Source: Vitrella brassicaformis (lineage: Eukaryota; Sar; Vitrellaceae). Taken from it: a DNA stretch of 64,000 nucleotides. The stretch spans positions 47,188 to 111,187 of the forward strand of contig CDMY01000307.1 of the NCBI GenBank assembly GCA_001179505.1. Direction: 5' to 3'. How positions within the stretch are numbered: the first letter of the stretch is position 1; the number at the start of each line of letters is the position of its first letter. Made by a program: the position numbers and the translations under genes. Positions 9,452-20,676 of the stretch are shown here, piece after piece. The notes beneath the pieces were generated by a model, which was given only the letters and a program-made list of their open reading frames with translations, searched no databases and was not told the origin of the DNA.

Positions 9452-12013
9452 TCACTTGAACATCAATTTGAGTGTGAATATGAACCCATACCAACCACAC
9501 TCACACTCACTCTTCTTGACGGTGTAGTGCGGTGCGGTCTGCCTGGCGCACTCATCCGCAAACGAGCGGAGGTCGGCCAGCTTATCGGCCTCGCTGTCTC
9601 CCTCCAGCCCACTCTCCTCCAGCCGTGCCTCCAACTCGACACTCACTGGCCGCAGAGCCAAAGCTAGCTTGATGAACTCTCTCACGCCGGCCTTGCTGCA
9701 TAGGGATGAAGAGGTCAGGCGATCGATGGAAGGGCGGCGGTCGCCCCATGAGGCAGGGGCGTCCGCCGGCCACTCGCACACCACACGCCAGCCCGACTCA
9801 CTGATCCTGACCTCATCTAGCTGACCTACGGACAAGTAGGACAGAAACTCACAGGCGGCAGCGAAGCTAGACACGCCATAGAGCCGGACACCCTTGAGTG
9901 TCCCCAGTCCGCCCACAAGCGGCCTCAGTTTGCTACTGGCGGCGCGCACGTCAGCCAGGGACAGCGAGAAAGAGAACACCAGCAACTCCTTGACAGCAGG
10001 GAAGCATCGGCTGGTCGACCGCCTTCCCTCTCCGTCTCCCTGCCTCTCGGCCAGCCACTCGGGGATGCTGTCTTCCACCGCTCCCGATGCACTCACGCCC
10101 TGCTTTGTCGTGAACTTGATCTCGAGCTTCTTGGCCTTGGTGAAGATGAGCTTCTGGCGCCACGACTCGTGCAGCGGAGTGCCACCGAGCTTCAACCTCA
10201 GCTGCACACAGCAGAAACGCACTTGTGGTCCTGTCAGATGGTCTCCCTCCCTTGTCTGCCACATTCCTGACATGTGTCGCATTGGCCGCCAGCCGCGTGG
10301 CGATCTCTTCGTAGAGGCCGTCGGGCGCCGGAGGGGCAGTGGCAGCCGTCGTGCTGCAGTCGATGGTCATGGGACCCGACTCTGGCAGCCAATCGAGCTG
10401 GCAGTGGCCATCCGCCACCCACTCGCTGATGCCCTCCATGTCGGCCACCCGGAGTCCGTAGTCCACACCGATCTCAGCATCAACCACCACGAATCCCAGC
10501 CTCTTCGGCGCACCTGCATGAAACATAGGAGGGGACAAGCCAGGATAAGCCACCCTTGTGCCCCGATGCACTTCTTGTTGAGCGCACATTTCGGCTCTTG
10601 TGTGTTGCAGTGTTTGCTGAGGGTGTCCTTGAGCTGATTGATGCGGCCGAACTGGTCCATCTTGATCTGCAGGCCGGTGAGGGTGGTGAGGTGGGGGCAG
10701 CCGGCGAGGGCGGGGATGAAGCCGGCCCACTGGTCGTCGTCGTTGTCGAATGTGATGCTGTCGGCCTCCAGGCGCCTTATCATGGGGGATGTCTCGAGGA
10801 GGCGCACGAGGTGGGGCGTATGATCGGTGTGGAGGGTGCCGACTCGCAGTGTTGTGAGGGCCGGGAAGATCCATCGACGCCTCCTGCAGACACACACACG
10901 TCGAAGCAAGAGATCAATGGCTGTGCGGTTGGCGCGCCAACGCTGACTCCCCTGACGAACGTACCTGAGGTAGTCAAGACCTGCAAGGCCACGGACGTCC
11001 AAGTCGGTCAATGATGAGAACACGATGGGCCCGGCATCCGGCGTCCGTGACCAGCTCTCGACGTTCAGGGTGATCTTCTTGAGTGAGTCCTTGTTGGCCT
11101 CCAACAGCTTCGACGCCACAGGCGGGACCACTCGGGCGTCGACAAAGGCCGTCTGGATCTTGCCCTGTACGCACACACACCAACAGGTCGCATCGCACCA
11201 TGTGTGTGTCGCTTCTGTCATGACCCACCCAGCCCTCTCACCATGTGCTTCAAGTGCTGTAGCGTCTTGATCTTGTCGTAGATGCGCTCCTCGCCACGCG
11301 TCATGGTGAAGTTGCGGAACACGCCAAACGTCTTGTCGGTGGCCTTCTCGTGAGTCACTCTGTTGACGCGCGAGAGGCGGATGTTGTCGATGGTGCTCAG
11401 GAAGGAGCCCAGGGGGCTGAAGACTTCCTCGGGCAGTCCAGACAGACTCGGACGGCCGTATGGCTTCTGACATACACACACACATACACAGGTGCACAGC
11501 ACACTGGTAAAGGCTGTCACGGTGGCTGCCACTTCTCTGTGCCAGTCACCTTGGGCGTGTTCATCGGCCTTGATGTCCCCTCTGCAGGACCACACACATC
11601 CACCGACCCACCTGAAGGTACCACACACACAACACAACACAAGTCAACAACCAAGGCATAGAGCAGTCATGCCGGCGCGGTGCGGTGCAGAAGATCCGAT
11701 CCATCATCGGGTGGGGAGTGGGGTTGGTGTACCTCCAGCAGCGGCAGCAGCCGATTCAAGAGCTACACGTCTACGCTTGCTCTCGCCCTCATCACAAGCA
11801 GACACCTGGATGAACACAGCTCAAAGAAGCAGCACGGATGCCATCGCCATGAGCCGAGCTGGTCCACCGGTGTGCGCTGTAGGTTTGTCTGTCCTTACCG
11901 CTGCGGATTTCTGTGGTTTGGTGGTGGTCCCAACCACTGCACCGCCCTCGCGCTGGTCACTCTTCTTGCCCCACCGGAACGTCTTACCGCCCATTCGCTG
12001 ACGTGGACACACA

Positions 12014-12047
<34 letters not shown>

Positions 12048-12907
12048 TCTGCACTAGAGGTCAACGCACGTGTGACTGTCCTGTAGATGGTTACCAGGTC
12101 TTGGTTGTACTGGGGTGGTGGCTTGGTCCGGTGCGGCACCGTGACCGGCTTGAGCTCCTCCTCCCTCCCCTCCACCTCCCGCATGAACACCACAGTGCCG
12201 CCATTGGTCTCCTGGGTGTCGTACACGACGGCCGTCACCCACACAGACTCCCCCGTCTGCTGCTCGGCCGCCACCGACACACGAGTGCCGACCTCGTAAC
12301 GAGGCGCCCGCAGTGTCTGACCACAGACACACACACAAATGGCAACACGCATAGGGATGGCCGTACCTACCTGATCGTGAGAGGTCATGCCGTCCTTACG
12401 AGAGTGTCGTAGTCAGTCGTGATCTGTGTCAACTCTTTGGCAGAGGCCGAGCGGACGGCGGCGGGATTGCCCGGGATGGCCGACAGCGATGCACCATCCT
12501 GCAGGCAACAGACAGGAAGATGGTTGACAAGTGAGTCTTGCAGCTCGGCTGTGTGGTGTCTTCTGCGGACAGACCTGTGTGGTGCTGTCGGTGTGTGTGG
12601 CTGTGATGTGGTCTGCCCGCTCAGCTGCATCAGAGGCAATCTGAGAGGCGACCTGTACAGCGAGATGACTCTTGCTGTGTGTCATGTGAGCGGCCTTCTC
12701 CCTCCCTTAAGGACCGAGTGTATCTGTTGCAGAAGATCACGAGAAGAGCTGCCGCCGCTATCATCGCCACTCGGTCCGCCTGCAGCACACAACCACCACG
12801 CCAGCCAGCCACATCACATAAAGATGAAGCGTGTGGTGGCGTGTGTGACCTGCAGAGGCGGCCGGGGCGTCATCTCTGTCTATGTTCATCATTTCGCTGT
12901 CAGCCAT
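9452..12907 (-). CDS. Family B protein: acidic N-module, SH3/Tudor-like module, F-box-like motif, leucine-rich-like tail
   Basis: Right-arm copy, apparently intact. It starts at 12907 (MADSEMMNIDRDDAP). Following exons give SSSRDLLQQIHS, then ASDAAERADHITATHTDS, then DGASLSAIPGNP. The next (about 12.34-12.14 kb) gives RYEVGTRVSVAAEQ ... VWVTAVVYDTQETNGG ... FMREVEG, a beta-rich module also present in two family A genes. Then come KTFRWGKKSDQREGG and a basic exon (GESKRRRVALESAAA, possible nuclear localisation signal). The F-box-like exon (11469-11243) reads LSGLPEEVFSPLGSFLSTID and RLSRVNRVTHEKATD. Further exons (AFVDARVVPPVASKLLEAN; FPALTTLRVGTLH; LAGCPHLTTLTGLQI) have leucine-rich-repeat character. 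The last is open to LKLMFK at 9452. It may act as a substrate adaptor of an SCF-type ligase; that is an inference from layout only. Confidence 0.7.
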
Positions 12908-13187
12908 CTGCACTGAGTGTGAGCGCCTCTCAGTCGGCTTCCCGAACCTCACAGTACCATTACCTACAAACACACCAACACAAACACAATCGCTTCCAAA
13001 CGTCGTTCTCTTCGTTTGTTTCTCTGCATCTCGTCTGCCCTGCTGGCTGCCTGACTGCCTGAGGGTGTCTGCCTTCCTCAGCCTTTCTGTTGGCTTGCCT
13101 GTCTGACTGGTAGTCAGCGCCGCTCAGATGTGACTGTGATCAAAACATCGCCCATAATTCCCCCCGGGGTTCCTCCTCTTGTTCTTG

Positions 13188-13195
13188 AGCTCGCA
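13188..13195 (+). promoter_or_regulatory. AGCTCGCA promoter-proximal motif
   Basis: Lies between the divergent starts of the family B gene (12907, minus) and the family A gene (13214, plus), 19-26 bp upstream of the first family A codons. Its flank is the same as at 1303-1310. Role inferred. Confidence 0.5.
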
Positions 13196-13213
13196 GCGTA
13201 AACGGAAGAAGCA

Positions 13214-14605
13214 GTGAGGGAATGCGATAGGAAGCGGCAGAAGGGCCCGGTGGCGGCCTCAGCAGCCGCCTCCAGCGCTGCTGATTCGGCCAACCAGCCG
13301 CCCCGTTTGTTCCGCCTGCCCCAGGACGTCGAACAGCTGTTTTTCCCTCTCTGTGGCGCTGACGGCCTGGCTCTCTTTCGGCACACATGCCCCCTCGGCA
13401 GCCGCCGTGTGTCGGAGGACTACATCAAATCGCAAATCGACCGCCTGATGGTCGCCAAGGGCATCCAGAATGTCGTCAGCTATCGGGTGCCGTGGAGGGC
13501 GCGGAGGGACCAGCTGCGGCCGATGGACTTCCTCCTGCGGCTGCTGGTACATGGACGCACTCCATCTATCACATACTGTGTGTCTGTTGTCATGTCTGTG
13601 TATGTGGCAGTATGTCATCGAGAAGAGCGGCGACTGGGCGGGGTGGGAGGCCATCGTCAGGATGGCGAAGCATCGGGGGCTGATGGGGCGGTTGCCGATA
13701 GAGCTGACCAGTGCTGATGTGGAGGGTGTGGGCAGCCGGGCGGTAGTCGACGGGCGGTGTGAGGCGCTGCGCCAGCTGTCCCTCATCGGCCGCCACCTCG
13801 GTGTGGCGCTGCAGCGCGACAACAAGGGCGAGGAGCGGCTGAATGGGCGTCTGCTGACCATCCACACACTGCACACGCTGCCGGCCGACCACCCCTTCCG
13901 CGATAGATATGACCCGGCAAACCCCGTGTGTGAGTTTGACGGTGAGGGAGGGAGGGAGGGAGGGAGGGAGGGAGAGCTATGGGCAATGGACCATTTGCTT
14001 GCGTGTGTGTATGTGTCTTTGCAGGCTTTGCGTTTGCTTCAATTCGCGACGCTGTGTTGTATGAGTGAGAAATATGAGCAGAATGATACACATAAACACA
14101 TTAGCACATTGGCTGCGTCGCTCTGCCATGATGTGTCTGGTCAGGATGCGTTATAGGGGGTCGGAGGTCGCGGACCAGTATGTCTACCAGCACCTAGATG
14201 CCCCACGCCACAACCGACTGGTCAGCCGCATACAGACACCCACGATTGCCTCACCAGCTGCCCCATTAGCTCATTGTCTTATCCTTTTCGCTTCAGCGGG
14301 AGCTCGCCCATCAGCAGCCTCCCGTCTGGAAGTGCGGCACCATCAGCACCAACCACTATGCGGCAGGAGACCGCGCGCGCGTGATAGTGCTGCACGGCGA
14401 CCAGCCCCAGCACACATTCGAGGCTCACCTCTACATCTTCGGCGGCTCCACCTTTTCCCACGCCAGACTCTACACGACGGAGCGTCCGGTGGCGGGCAGG
14501 ATGGGAGCCGCCAGATTCCCACAGACTGTGAGGGTGGTGCGGGAGGTCATGGGGGCCGACGCACAGGGGGCGTTTGGCAATCAGCTAGCCGTAGCCGTAG
14601 ACTAA
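13214..14605 (+). CDS. Family A F-box-like protein, right-arm copy, no ATG at the family start
   Basis: The conserved N-terminus (DRKRQKGPVAASAAASS ... PPRLFRLPQDVEQLFF) is open from a GTG at 13214, but the ATG used by the left copy is changed here (ATGAAGCGG there, ATAGGAAGCGG here). An in-frame TAA lies at 13199-13201, so no upstream in-frame ATG exists within this exon. Exon 1 runs to about 13546. Exon 2 starts YVIEKSGDWAGW and contains LPIELTSADVEGVGSR, FDGRCEALRQLSL-like VDGRCEALRQLSLIGRH and LPADHPFRDRYDPANPV. Short exons give FASIRDAVLYE and RYRGSEVADQYVYQHL. The last exon has PVWKCGTISTNHY, VIVLHGDQPQHTFEAHLYI and ARLYTTERPV, ending AVAVD at 14605. It may use a near-cognate start, an unseen upstream exon, or be untranslated. 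A GGGA run near 13943-13972 lies in an intron. Confidence 0.65.
13943..13972 (+). repeat. (GGGA)n run in an intron, G-quadruplex potential
   Basis: Seven or more consecutive GGGA/GGAG units lie inside the family A intron that follows the PANPV exon. Such tracts can form G-quadruplexes; nothing shows that this one does. Confidence 0.7.
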
Positions 14606-15051
14606 TCTGTTGATCTTTCAACTCTCGAGTGTACAGACAGCCTTCTTGTCGGCCTGTTGGCCACGCCAACAGGCGGCAGGCAGACAGGCAGGTGTGTGTT
14701 CGAGAGACTGACTGACAGACAAGTTGACGGATGCATTATGTGTGGTGTGGCTGCCTGCATGGGGTGGGGAGGGGTACTTATTTGAATGGATTGACAGACT
14801 GCCTTCCTGCCTGTGTGTGGGTGTCTGACGGATTTTTTCAATGGGAGGATGCAGTACGTGGGAATCCTTTTTCTCACCACACACAGATTCATTCACCAAC
14901 ACCGAACACGCATTGTCAGCCACCATCCACCATTCTGCAAGTGCAGCACTGCATCTTACAAGCGACAGCGACATTGCCAGTGTCCTCACTGCAGTCATCG
15001 ATAGATTGACACATTGAACAAAACCACCCCGGCACCGCCCCACTAAGCTCT
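14606..15051. other. Intergenic, convergent 3' flanks
   Basis: The first ~100 bp (CTTTCAACTCTCGAGTGTAC and the following GGCCACGC) match the sequence after the family A gene ending at 42811, so they are probably a shared 3' UTR. Nothing else is recognised. Confidence 0.6.
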
Positions 15052-16137
15052 TCACGAGTGTGTGACGTCCATTCGGCTCTGCTCGACCACCTGCAGCACA
15101 TCACCCAGACGCACCGGCTCCGCACACGCACCAACCTGCACACACACATGACCCATGTCAGGCCTCTCTCTGCGTCTGCGTACCATCTTGACTGTCATGG
15201 CTCCCGCAGCGCAGCCGAGCTTCAGACCGAGCTCCACAGAGCGGCCCCACACCCAGCCGAACAGAAAGCCCGCATCGAAGGCATCGCCCGCACCGGTGGC
15301 GTCCACAATGGCCTCACTCGGTAAGGACACAGCCGGGCACCGATACACACGATATGGCAAAGAACTGCACAGACAGACAGGCAGCATGAGAGGGCAGACA
15401 GAGAGTGGCGGGGCGGGATGGGTGTGTGTGGATGTGTGTGCATCATCTTACCTGTCCTGTGTGTCTGGGTGTGTCTTTCGCTGTGCTGCGATAGCGCCGC
15501 GGTCGCCCTGCTTCATGACCACCAGGGGGACGCGGCGCACGAGCCAATCGAGGGCGGCCATGCGGTCAGACACATCTGCACGCACTCATGGTGTGGCTGA
15601 GTGGTGGATGGGATGTTGTTGTGTGTTGACTGACTGGCGTACTCGCGATGCGCGTGGCCTCGGTCTCGTTGGGGAGGAAGCAGTCGATCAGCGGCAGGAC
15701 GTCACCCATGCCGTCGAACCGATCTGAACACACACACACACACCCATCCATCTCTGTGTGTGTGTGTGTGTGTGTGTTGGTGTCTAGCTAAAGGCGCACC
15801 CACCACCAGTACATGTATGTGTCTTGCCGTTCTCTGTATGTTTCTGTGTGAGTGGCGCGAGTGCAGTGTGACAGAGACGCCTGGGACACAAATCATTCGA
15901 ATGCTTCGGTTGTCCGCATTGGCTTTGACGACGATCCCTTCACACAGTCTGGCAATGACGACGGGCATTACGGGATGTCCCATGCCATCTGTCTCTGTAC
16001 ACACACAAATGTGTCCACGGATGGATCCATTGTCATTGTCATGCCCACATGCAGCCAATGCACACACCACCACACACCCAGTCCACTAAACAGTCAGCTA
16101 CTTGTGTGTCTTCCTTGACGCCATCCAGCCGCCCTGC
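15052..16137 (-). CDS. PfkB-family (ribokinase-like) carbohydrate kinase
   Basis: The C-terminal half is clear. RFDGMGDVLPLIDCFLPNE then TEATRIA (about 15720-15645) matches the PfkB 'PN-x-x-E' region that contributes to Mg/phosphate binding. VSDRMAALDWLVRRVPLVVM then KQGDRGAIAA is the strand before the nucleotide site. IVDATGAGDAFDAGFLFGW (about 15310-15250) is PfkB signature 2, with the anion-hole GAGD and catalytic Asp. The gene ends RMDVTHS at 15052. The N-terminal half is poorly resolved: an exon ending at 15994 gives GMGHPVMPVVIARLCEGIVV and ADNRSIRM, and a small exon near 16106-16137 may precede it. The expected N-terminal PfkB glycine motif was not found. Substrate unknown (sugar or nucleoside). 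Confidence 0.75.
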
Positions 16138-16224
16138 AGAACACACACCAACACACACAGACACACACAATGCACACACAGATCAGGTCCTCTGCATCAT
16201 GTGTGTGGCCCTCACCTTCATGGT

Positions 16225-17999
16225 CTACGGTGCCTGGCCGTCGAGGACGATGGGGGCGATGGGGCCGAGGACGCGGCGGGCCTTGCCGGCCGTCAGGGGG
16301 AATCGCTGGGCGAAGGGCGCGTCATGGGCCACACCTGCTGCTGACGCCTCGGTGGTATAGACGGTGACGCTCACTGCACGCAAACGATAGCGGATGATCA
16401 GACAACATGACAGCAATGAGTACCGTCCTGGTTGTCGCCTGGAGGGGTGCCCAAGGCAATGTATGCGATGAAGGGGTCATCCGACGATGTCAAAACATGC
16501 AGCCGCACACACAGCCCATCGACCGCCTCGTAGTCCATCACGTGTGAGCAGTCGTCGAATGGCGTGTGTGGCGGTCGGGTCAGCATACGATCCAGATGGC
16601 CGCCACGCTCACTCCTGACACACACATCCATGTTTGAAACAGACTACGAGCGACCTGCTCTCTTCATCCACTTACCGGTCTACCGCCACCATCGGCGACT
16701 CAGAGGTGCCGCCCACAGCCATCCTTCGATGAAGCACCATCAGGCCCTTCAGCAGGCAACTCGCCGACGGATTGACGCCCCCTCGTTGGCGGCGACAGCC
16801 GCCCAGCCCACAACATCCTGCCACCCAATGCGGCACCGGGCGGGCGGGTCGTGTGGCTTGGCGTGCTGCTGGAAGGGGTGCTGCGAGAAGGGATGCACGG
16901 GGCGGTTGGGGAGGGGGAGGGGGAGGGGCGGGTTGAGGGTGATGGCGAAGTTGGGCTCGTTGCGGATGGCGCGAATCTCATGGTTATAGCGGAAGAGCTC
17001 GAGTGTGCCGTCCTGCTGGCCGTTGGGGCGACGGAGGGCCACATGGCGGCCGACGATCATCCACTGCGCAAACACACGGGGCAGTGACGAGTAGTCTTGC
17101 ACCCAACAGACACAGAGACAGAGAGCCATTCACTTATTGCCCCATTGCCTCTTCTGGTGTGTGTCGTGCTTACCGCCTTGGTGGGGTGTGTCTGCACATC
17201 TCCGGCGCCCACTGTGACCGGCAGCTGACAATAGCCAAAATGCTCTGAGAATCTCAGTGTGTCCGCCACCTCCCCCCAGCCGCCCTCGCCCCCCTCCTCC
17301 ATCACCCACATGGCCTTCATCACATCGCCGTGACTCAGCTGATCGTCGAACTGCACCACGCCGCTCACCCCCGCACACTCGATGGCCTGCCGCAGCCGAA
17401 TATTGCGGACGATGGGCCGCACGGCATCTCTGAAGTGGCGGGCTGTCGCCTTGAGTCGGGCGACGGCGGTGAGGTCAGACAGTTCCAGGACGATGCTCAT
17501 CGGCCTGGCGGGAATGTCAGACACCTGCAACCGCCGAGCCTGACGACACACAGAAAGACACACATCATGGAGCTGTGTGTGTGTGTGTGTGTGTGTGTGG
17601 TCTCCCTTTCACCACCTGAGTGCGGGTGTGTGTTGTGAGTGCGATGGTCGAGTCGATGCTGTCCGCCAGCTGGGCCAGACGGGCCGATTCGTTGGCGAGT
17701 TGACGACTGACCTTGGCCACCACCTGATGAATCACACGAGAGCATCATGCCACTCAAAGGCCTTTGTGCTGTGTGCAGCAGTCTGTTCTTACCAGTGGTG
17801 TGATCGCAGCGGTGTCCATCTGAGTGAGTCGGCCAATGCCATTGTTGACCTGCACACCACAGCACACACAAACAACACAAGCAGGCAACCGATGAGCGGG
17901 GGATGGACTGTACGAGTGCGTGTGCCGATTACGTACCCTGGCCTGATTGGTCTGATAGGCCTGAATCTGTGCCAGCAGCTGCTGCCGCATCGCCGCCAT
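16225..17999 (-). CDS. Divergent family A protein (F-box-like start, YTTE domain)
   Basis: Exons on the minus strand give MAAMRQQLLAQIQAYQTNQ, NNGIGRLTQMDTAAIT and SRQLANESARLAQLADSID (helical), then an F-box-like stretch MSIVLELSDLTAVARLKAT with ARHFRDAVRPIV. HPFSQHPFQQHAKPHDPPAR recalls the HPFRDRYDPANPVC of family A. An exon set from 16722 to 16225 (VRLHVLTSSDDPFIAYIALG ... VTVYTTEASAAGVAHDAPFA ... ARRVLGPI) aligns by eye with family A VIVLHGD ... HLYI ... RLYTTE ... AARFPQT. I therefore join the two parts. The join near 16.73-16.75 kb is not solved: the upstream exon reads into a stop (IRRRVAC) just before MAVGGTSESP. They could instead be two adjacent genes. Function unknown. Confidence 0.5.
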
Positions 18000-18190
18000 T
18001 GACGTCTGCAGCTGTCTGGCCTCTCGTCTGTCTGCCCTCTCTGTCTGTCTGTCTGTCTGTCGACGTGGCTGTCTGTTTGTCGACGTGGCTGTCTGTCCGA
18101 CGGGCAGTCTCACAACGCACTCACGTCGGCTCACACGTGCCGTTATGCATCCTTTGCCGTTCTTTCTTCTTTTCAGCGACTTCTTGCGAT

Positions 18191-18198
18191 CGCGAGCT
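18191..18198 (-). promoter_or_regulatory. AGCTCGCG promoter-proximal motif
   Basis: On the minus strand, between the divergent starts at 17999 and 18327. Role inferred from recurrence. Confidence 0.4.
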
Positions 18199-18326
18199 TC
18201 CTTGAGGGCGTTCCCCGCCGACCCTTAGTGGAAAGCGCCACGAGCTTCTGCGCCGATGATTCAGGGCTGAATGCAGATCTACCCTCACCTTGCCAGCGCA
18301 GAGTGAAGATTGTCTTGTTCTGAGCC

Positions 18327-20350
18327 ATGGAGCCATCAAGAGGCCCTGTTGCTCATCGCAGCGATAGCAGCTCTTGCTGTTCCAGCAGCCGCCCGCAAAG
18401 CGGGAGAGGACGACCCTCGAAGAGGCGACTTCATCTCGTCTTTCGGCTGTGCCTCACTGCTGCCGTCGCATCTGCTTTCCAGCCGTCCAATCATGCCTTC
18501 CACCATCCTCCTTCGCTCGTGCGGCGGCCGTCAGCAAGGCGGCCGCGTGCTATGGTGTCTGCGAGAAGGGGACCCCTCTCTCTCTGGATGAAGAGCTCAG
18601 ACGAGCGGTCAGCGTCACTCCTTACGAGTGGAGGAGAGAAGAAGGAGCCCGCATCGTTGTTGGGTAAAGCGGCTGCTGATTCATCTTTCACCGGTCCTTT
18701 CGTCCGCTGGTTCAAGCGCCGCGCTTTGCTGGGTGTGGAGCCGTCACCCGAGCTGGCCGCCATCCTTATCGTCTATTTCGTCCAAGGTGCGTCCGGCCTC
18801 GCCCGCCTGGCGACCTCGTTCTTCTTCAAAGACGACCTGCAGGTGTCGCCGGCTGAGGTGGCTGCCCTTACGGGGCTGATCTACCTGCCCTGGTTCATCA
18901 AACCTGTCTATGGCTTTCTGTCGGACGCTGTGCCGATCGCCGGATACAGGCGGCGGAGCTACCTCGCCTTGTCGGGTGTGCTTGGCGCCGCTGCGTGGCT
19001 CGCACTGGCCAACCCAGACCTTGTCAACACACCCGCCACGGTCAGTGAGCGCACGAGACTCTGGTCTTTGTTTTGAATGATGGATGGATGGATGTGTGCA
19101 GGCGCTGGCGGCGTGCATATTGACGAACTTGAGTGTGGCTGTGGCTGACGTGGTGGCCGACAGCCTGGTGGTGGAGAGGACGCGTGACGGCCCGCCGGAG
19201 GCCACTGCCGGATCGCTGCAGTCACTCTGCTGGGGCAGGTGAGGACACACAAGGGATGACACCCAAAACGACTCCATCTGATTTCTTTGGCTGCCTCCTT
19301 CCGCTCAGCTCTGCGATCGGTGGTCTGTTGACGGCCTACTCGTCCGGCTCTCTGCTGTCGTCACTCACCTCGCGGCAGGTGTTCGGTCTGACGGCGGTAT
19401 TCCCGCTGCTGGTGCTCTTGATGGCCTTCCTCATCAACGAGAAGCCCGTCCACTTCGTCACCAACAACGGCGATAGCAGCAAAGGCGGGGCATCCCCACA
19501 GGTGAGGAACGTGGCCGTGTACGAGCAGGGCAAAGGGCAGGGCAGAGAGCTGACTGTGACTGAGGAGCTGGCGGAGCAGGCCAAGCGGCTGTGGTCGGCC
19601 GTCAAGCGGAAAGAGATCCTGCTGCCCACCCTCTTCCTCTTTCTCTTTCGCGCCACACCGAGCAGCGACAGCGCCTTTTTCTTCTTCCTCACGAATGACA
19701 TCAAACTGAGCCCCGAGTTCCTCGGTCGAGTGCGGCTCGGAACCAGTGCCGGCAGCCTGGTCGGCGTGTGGCTGTACAACACTTTTCTGAAGGAGGTGCC
19801 CATCAAGAAGCTGCTCGTGGGGACCACGCTGGCCTCCCTGCCCATCGGCCTGAGTCAGCTGCTGCTCATCACACACGTCAACCGAGACCTGGGCATTCCC
19901 GACACCTGGCTGTGCTTCGGCGACGATGTGGCGGCCACAGTGCTGGGGCAGCTGGCATTCCTACCCACCCTTGTGCTCGCAGCGCAGCTCTGCCCTCCTG
20001 GTGTTGAAGGCACCTTGTTTGCCACTCTGATGAGCATCTTCAACGCGGCTGCCGGTGTGGGCACCGAGCTGGGCGCCGTGCTGACATCGGCCTTTGGCGT
20101 GACCGACTCGGACTTCACCAACCTGGGCGCGTTGGTGACCCTCTGCAACGTCAGCAGCCTCTTCCCTTTGCTGTTTATCAACCTGCTGCCCGACGGACGG
20201 CCGCAGTTGAGTAACCGTGATGGTGAAGACACAAGTGCAAAGGGAGCAGAAGGGAGTAGTGGGAGTGACGGCCGAGAGGCCGAGGGAGGGCGGGTGAATG
20301 GGTTGGCGGAGGGGAGGGAAAAGGCGATGGATAAGGTGGGGCGTGACTGA
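18327..20350 (+). CDS. Folate/biopterin transporter family protein, plastid-targeted (MFS/BT1 type)
   Basis: Three exons: 18327-19040, 19102-19238 and 19309-20350, all GT-AG and in phase. The N-terminus has a signal-peptide-like segment [11 protein letters not shown] followed directly by FQPS, i.e. an ASA|F cleavage pattern, then an Arg/Ser-rich transit stretch; together this is a bipartite plastid leader of complex-plastid algae. The mature part has about 12 hydrophobic segments. Family landmarks include [18 protein letters not shown] near the first segment, [18 protein letters not shown] (the conserved motif of the BT1/FBT family), [24 protein letters not shown], and [19 protein letters not shown]. 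The tail after LLPDG is hydrophilic (Glu/Gly/Ser). Expected role: import of folates or biopterin across a plastid envelope membrane. Substrate specificity is not readable. Confidence 0.88.
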
Positions 20351-20676
20351 GCCATACATACATGCGCATACTGACTGACGACCGTACGTGGGTTGGACGT
20401 CCGTGTGTGAGGCCCATCGCCTGTTTTGTCATGAGTTCTTCTGACGGCTGCTGGCGTGTGTGCGAGTTGGTTGTGTGCATGTGTCGGCGACGACCGAATG
20501 TGCATATGTACAATAGTGAGTGGACACTCACATGTCTGTGTCGGAGGCGTCTGTAGATTTTCTGCCGTTCTAGAACGACCAACTAAATGAATGAGTCTGC
20601 ACATCCATCACAGGTATCTCACACCCGTCAGCACAATAGCACCATTTCCCATGCACCCAGGTAGCCAACACAGGCA
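20351..20676. other. Intergenic, convergent 3' flanks
   Basis: About 330 bp between the transporter and the kinase. No coding or repeat structure is recognised. Confidence 0.6.

Noticed and set aside
10556-11014. Plus-strand 152-residue frame opposite family B
   Set aside because: It is the antisense shadow of conserved family B exons.
13214-14605. TLDc domain in family A
   Set aside because: The C-terminal VIVLHGD...YTTE domain does not show the TLDc glycine-phenylalanine pattern (GxxFGAF), so I left the family unnamed.
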